NCBI GenBank assembly: GCA_023663735.1
Contig: JAMPGV010000010.1
Span: 1 to 54,862, forward strand
Source of the DNA: Muribaculum sp.
GTDB taxonomy: Bacteria; Bacillota; Clostridia; Lachnospirales; Lachnospiraceae
Reading direction: 5' to 3'
DNA: 54,862 bases
Shown one piece after another: positions 52,140 through 54,862 of the stretch. Position 1 is the first letter of the stretch. The number at the start of each line of letters is the position of its first letter. The notes beneath the pieces are model-generated. The model saw nothing but the letters and a program-made list of their open reading frames with translations. It made no database searches and was not told the origin of the DNA. A program made the translations under genes and the position numbers.

Positions 52140-52814
52140 CTATGCGCCATAGACCTCATAATAGCTGTCGATTGCCGCTTTCCGTGTATCGTCGATATAG
52201 ATCTGCCCTCTGCAGGGCCGATTATACAGATGCTCGATGACCTCGTCCATGCCGACGATCGCTCTGGCCTCAAAGCCATACTTGTCCCGGATCTCTTCCA
52301 GTGCGCTCTTCTCGCCGCCAGACCCTTTCTCCATACGGTTTAAGGACACCATCAGCCCCTTGATCTCCACATTGCCCTGTGCCTTGAGAATAGGGAAGGT
52401 CTCCTCAATCGACTTGCCCGAGGTGGTCACATCCTCAATGATCACCACTCTGTCACCATCCGTCAGCTTGCTGCCCAGAAGGATTCCCACGTCGCCGTGA
52501 TCCTTTACCTCCTTGCGGTTGGAGCAATAGCGGATCTCTTTGCCGTACAGCTCGCTGTATGCAATCGTTGTCGCCACGGAGAGCGGAATCCCCTTGTATG
52601 CCGGCCCGAACAGCACGTCAAAATCATCCCCGTAATTGTCATGAATCGCTTTGGCGTAATACTCGCCAAGCCGCTTTAACTGCGCCCCCGTCACATAAGC
52701 ACCCGCATTCATAAAAAAAGGGGACTTCCTGCCGCTCTTTAAGGTGAACTCGCCAAATTTCAACACCTGACACTCTACCATAAACTCGATAAATTCCTGC
52801 TTGTAGCTCTCCAT
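52140..52814 (-). CDS. pyrE: Orotate phosphoribosyltransferase
   Basis: A 224-residue enzyme that makes OMP from orotate and PRPP. Motifs: FGEFTLKSGRKSPFFMNAG, LFGPAYKGIPLSVATTIAYSE, KEVKDHGDVG and the PRPP loop VVIIEDVTTSGKSIEET. The ATG at 52814 fits the family N-terminus. An upstream in-frame ATG at 52877 would add 21 residues without homology. No other pyrimidine gene is adjacent except pyrH, far away. Confidence 0.94.
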   Translation of the reverse strand: MESYKQEFIEFMVECQVLKFGEFTLKSGRKSPFFMNAGAYVTGAQLKRLGEYYAKAIHDNYGDDFDVLFGPAYKGIPLSVATTIAYSELYGKEIRYCSNRKEVKDHGDVGILLGSKLTDGDRVVIIEDVTTSGKSIEETFPILKAQGNVEIKGLMVSLNRMEKGSGGEKSALEEIRDKYGFEARAIVGMDEVIEHLYNRPCRGQIYIDDTRKAAIDSYYEVYGA

Positions 52815-52910
52815 TCTATCCAAAAACCTCCATTTGCAGACCTCTTGACAAACCGATTGATAAAAATCCTTTCCCATTAAGAGCTTTGCACGATTCCAAA
52901 TATTTCTTTC

Positions 52911-52939
52911 ATACTACCATAAAATTTTTAATTATTCAA
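52911..52939 (-). promoter_or_regulatory. Promoter of pyrE
   Basis: Minus strand: TTGAAT (52939-52934), a 17-base spacer, TAGTAT (52916-52911), in an AT-rich stretch about 95 bases before the start. Confidence 0.6.
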
Positions 52940-52954
52940 TCGGTTTTGCCAATT

Positions 52955-52984
52955 AACCCCATATTTAACGTTGACCCCAAATTT
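52955..52984. repeat. 18-bp period direct repeat (RACCCCAWATTT)
   Basis: AACCCCATATTT (52955-52966) and GACCCCAAATTT (52973-52984) repeat with an 18-base period, separated by AACGTT. Multiple short direct repeats of this sort occur at ends of some IS21-family elements. No transposase is present, so this is at most a solo end. Confidence 0.35.
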
Positions 52985-53005
52985 GCTCTCACTATAAAAA
53001 ATTGC

Positions 53006-53034
53006 TTGACACTCAACCGCCCTATGTGTATGAA
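53006..53034 (+). promoter_or_regulatory. Promoter of the acetyltransferase gene
   Basis: TTGACA (53006-53011), a 17-base spacer and TATGAA (53029-53034), about 57 bases before the start codon. Confidence 0.65.
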
Positions 53035-53090
53035 ATAATAATATAGGTTGTAAAACTTAAATGGTCGGCTTGAGAAAGAAGGAGAAAGTT

Positions 53091-53723
53091 ATGAACCAAA
53101 AAGAGAGAATGTTGAACAGCCTGCCCTACAAGGCTTGGCTTGACGGTCTGGAAGAAGAACGGGAATCCTGCAAGCAAAGGATTTATGAATTGAATCTTCT
53201 GCCGCCAACGGAAAGAGCGCAAATTCCCGAACTTCTCAAAAGTCTGTTTGGAAAAACAGGGGAAAAGGTCTGGATAGAGCCGCCGTTTCACTGTGATTAC
53301 GGCTGGAATATCGAGGTAGGCAATAACTTTTTTGCAAATTACAACCTCACGATCCTTGATGTCGGAAAGGTCATAATCGGTGAAAATGCACAGATCGCCC
53401 CCAATGTATCCATTTATACGGCAGGACACCCCATACACCCGGAAAGCCGCAATTCCGGGTATGAATATGGAATCCCTGTCACCATTGGCGATAATGTATG
53501 GATAGGCGGCAATACCGTAATCCTGCCGGGAGTGACGATTGGAAACAATGTCGTAATCGGGGCGGGCAGCGTCGTTACAAAGGATATTCCCGATCATATG
53601 CTTGCAGCAGGTAATCCCTGCCGGATTATCCGTGAAATAACGGAAAAGGACAGGGTTTACTACTTCAAGGAAAGAAAGTTTGATGAAGAATCACGGGCTG
53701 ATATGGCGGAAAACAGAGTATGA
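53091..53723 (+). CDS. Maltose/galactoside O-acetyltransferase-like protein
   Basis: A 210-residue left-handed beta-helix acetyltransferase. The N-terminal Maa-type helical part (MNQKERMLNSLPYKAWLDGL) is complete. The beta-helix shows DYGWNIEVGNNFFANYNLTILD and the catalytic His region TAGHPIHPESR. It continues with PVTIGDNVWIGGNTVILPGVTIGNNVVIGAGSVVTKDIP. AAGGAG lies 7 bases before the ATG at 53091. Its codon use is more AT-rich than the core. It acetylates sugars or related hydroxyls; the substrate is unknown. The next, truncated homologue overlaps by ATGA. Confidence 0.88.
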   Translation: MNQKERMLNSLPYKAWLDGLEEERESCKQRIYELNLLPPTERAQIPELLKSLFGKTGEKVWIEPPFHCDYGWNIEVGNNFFANYNLTILDVGKVIIGENAQIAPNVSIYTAGHPIHPESRNSGYEYGIPVTIGDNVWIGGNTVILPGVTIGNNVVIGAGSVVTKDIPDHMLAAGNPCRIIREITEKDRVYYFKERKFDEESRADMAENRV

Positions 53724-53970
53724 AGATTGAACGCATGGCAAAACCGCTTACCGCGCAGGGTATATGTATATCGCTTATTAACTGCAATTTTATTGATGAC
53801 GGTGTCATCACGGTAGGAAAACGTGTAATGTTTGATCCGGCTGTAACGATTGCAACCGTGGGACATCCCATCTGCCCCGACATGAGGGATTATATGTATA
53901 CTACCCCCGTAACGATTGAAAATAATTGCTGGATTAGAGCAAATGTTACAATATGCCCAGCTCCCCGCCT
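53720..53970 (+). pseudogene. Truncated LbH acetyltransferase
   Basis: The ATG overlaps the previous stop codon (ATGA). The frame encodes an internal part of a Maa/LacA-type enzyme: NCNFIDDGVITVGKRVMFDP, TIATVGHPICPDM and PVTIENNCWIRANVTICP. The N-terminal helical domain is missing. Homology stops near 53965, where the usual GVTIG turn should follow; the frame then runs into unrelated sequence at the 3' end of the MGMT gene. It is a remnant at both ends. Confidence 0.75.
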
Positions 53971-53976
53971 GTTTTG

Positions 53977-54291
53977 TCAACAGTCCCACTGATACTTTTT
54001 CAGATCCACATGGCTTTCATCCTTCATGGTGATGCCCTCAGCCTCCAGCAGGAGCTTCTGTTCCCGCCATCCGGGGACAAGTCTCCCTGCATGGTTTACC
54101 ACCCTGTGGCATGGGTATTGTCCGTAGTAATCTGCCATGCTCATGACCCTGCCTACAAGCCTTGAATTTTTATCCCTGCCAATCAGTCGGGCAATCTGCC
54201 CGTATGTAGCCACATTCCCTGCCGGAATCTCCTCCACAACAGAAAGGATTTCGTAAATCAAACCTTCATCCAGAATTTTACCCATGGTCAC
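53977..54291 (-). CDS. MGMT-family DNA-binding protein (alkyltransferase type)
   Basis: A 104-residue protein that matches the C-terminal DNA-binding domain of O6-methylguanine methyltransferases: IPAGNVATYGQIARLIG and the active-site YPCHRVVNHAGRLV with Cys present. Short single-domain members are common. Relatives repair alkylated bases or flag them for other repair. A GTG at 54291 has GGAGG 7 bases upstream. The in-frame ATG at 54285 has this site 13 bases away, so GTG is favoured. It lies between two broken genes. Confidence 0.85.
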   Translation of the reverse strand: MTMGKILDEGLIYEILSVVEEIPAGNVATYGQIARLIGRDKNSRLVGRVMSMADYYGQYPCHRVVNHAGRLVPGWREQKLLLEAEGITMKDESHVDLKKYQWDC

Positions 54292-54430
54292 ATGAATGCC
54301 TCCATCCTCGTTCCTGTCTGTTTCACGGCGCTGTACTGTGCTTTGGAACAAAATACGTTTCCTGCTCTATTGTACCATGATTACAGTTCAATCATGGCAT
54401 GATGGCCATTCGGCCATTTCCTGTCATGAA

Positions 54431-54447
54431 TATGGTATATTATACCA
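54431..54447. promoter_or_regulatory. Palindrome ATGGTATA-T-TATACCAT
   Basis: A perfect 8-bp inverted repeat with a 1-base centre. It sits just before the HxlR remnant and upstream of the MGMT gene. It looks like a dimer-binding operator, possibly the remnant of one for the lost HxlR-type regulator. Confidence 0.4.
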
Positions 54448-54460
54448 TCTCCACTACAAT

Positions 54461-54526
54461 TTTTCCATGCGCCCGATCATTGACGCTATGGAAGCATGGG
54501 GATTAGAATATAAAAAACGGCTATGA
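54461..54526 (+). pseudogene. C-terminal remnant of an HxlR-family regulator
   Basis: The frame ending at 54526 reads SMRPIIDAMEAWGLEYKKRL, which matches the conserved end of HxlR-type winged-helix regulators (SLxPIIDAMxxWGxxY). The upstream sequence in this frame shows no HxlR core, so the first 80 or so residues are missing. Confidence 0.7.
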
Positions 54527-54541
54527 AGAATTCCGCCCCCA

Positions 54542-54581
54542 AAAATAGAACTCGACTCCTTTTCCGGTTGAGTTCTATTTT
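54542..54581. terminator. Bidirectional terminator
   Basis: AAAATAGAACTC pairs perfectly with GAGTTCTATTTT around a 16-base loop, with T-runs on both strands. It would serve the lost HxlR gene on the plus strand and the partial gene on the minus strand. Confidence 0.85.
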
Positions 54582-54656
54582 TCGGTTCAAATATCGCTAT
54601 TTTGTAAACGCAAAACAGATATATTATCTTCTTAACGAATTGCAATATTACTTCGA

Positions 54657-54862
54657 TCAGCTTTTGGCGCTGAATTTATACCCATATCCGTACTGATACT
54701 TCACACGGAAATCAGTCCATCCCTTTGCAGTCTGATTATTTTTTTCAGTCCAGCCTTGGGCAGACCAGAGCAGAAAAATATCGTCCCGCAACTGTTCATA
54801 TTTTCCGTTACTCTCCTGAGAGTTCAATAACTCACACAGCTTATCGGGAAGCCCTGCAATTT
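54657..54862 (-). CDS. Partial gene at the window edge, unknown
   Basis: The minus-strand frame is open from the right edge to a TGA at 54657-54659. It encodes the last 67 residues of a protein, with segments such as DKLCELLNSQESNGKYEQLR and GWTDFRVKYQYGYGYKFSAK. The N-terminus is outside the window. It is rich in Tyr, Trp, Lys and Asn, and AT-rich. I do not recognise it. Confidence 0.55.
   Translation of the reverse strand, partial: IAGLPDKLCELLNSQESNGKYEQLRDDIFLLWSAQGWTEKNNQTAKGWTDFRVKYQYGYGYKFSAKS

Noticed and set aside
54454-54645. Small minus-strand gene of 63 codons
   Set aside because: It is read through a strong terminator hairpin and the HxlR remnant on the other strand, and shows no ribosome binding site.

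Overview
The window looks like a chromosomal segment from a spore-forming member of the Clostridia, most likely Lachnospiraceae. Supporting signs are a SpoIIM homologue, RemA (DUF370), RNase Y, RecX next to RecA, a Bacillus-type LexA box at recA, GGAGG ribosome binding sites, consensus sigma-A promoters with 17-base spacers, and several protein types I associate with Lachnospiraceae (long M29 aminopeptidase, DUF6142-like protein). Most of the window is GC-rich and densely coded, mainly on the minus strand. The stretches around 37.35-38.0 kb and from about 52.9 kb to the right end are visibly more AT-rich and look accessory.

Layout. (1) 0.1-7.2 kb: an envelope and signalling block with a Big_2 Ig-like secreted protein, a coiled-coil protein, an M56 (BlaR1/MecR1-like) membrane peptidase, a BlaI-like repressor, and a Ser/Thr kinase fused to a degenerate PP2C-like region. 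(2) 7.3-13.0 kb: the conserved pyrH-frr-uppS-cdsA-dxr-rseP cluster (UMP kinase, ribosome recycling, isoprenoid and phospholipid synthesis, site-2 protease). (3) 13.0-16.1 kb: a bactofilin with a long acidic repeat tail and a membrane-anchored polysaccharide deacetylase with a repeat-rich cytoplasmic tail. (4) 16.2-20.1 kb: DAHP synthase, SpoIIM, a NUDIX hydrolase and an aminotransferase. (5) 20.3-29.7 kb: rny; recA-recX under a LexA-box promoter; and yicC-remA-gmk-rpoZ-rimO-pgsA-cinA behind one strong promoter. (6) 29.7-37.3 kb: MgtE, a YigZ-family protein, a class A PBP, an HAD hydrolase, DegV and tRNA-Val(CAC). (7) 37.4-41.9 kb: small unknown proteins, an M19 dipeptidase and a nucleobase permease. 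(8) 42.1-52.8 kb: an HD-GYP protein, an SH3 membrane protein with a repeat tail, a zinc-ribbon protein, purE-purM-purN-purD with a promoter and possible attenuator ahead of purE, an M29 aminopeptidase, small membrane proteins and pyrE. (9) 52.9-54.9 kb: a mosaic with one intact acetyltransferase, a truncated acetyltransferase, an MGMT-family gene, an HxlR remnant and a partial gene at the edge.

The most unusual element is a dispersed intergenic palindromic repeat of about 208 bp, with two full copies (5131-5339 and 11277-11484) and one short derivative (31820-31874). Its inner stem differs between the two full copies at paired positions, which points to a conserved folded structure. Other points of interest are the PP2C-like/kinase fusion beside a BlaI-M56 pair with no beta-lactamase nearby, and four proteins that carry in-frame DNA tandem repeats (45, 207, 69 and 21 bp units). 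I did not find CRISPR arrays, rRNA genes, complete insertion sequences or a recognised defence system. All assignments come from reading the sequence; no database search was run.
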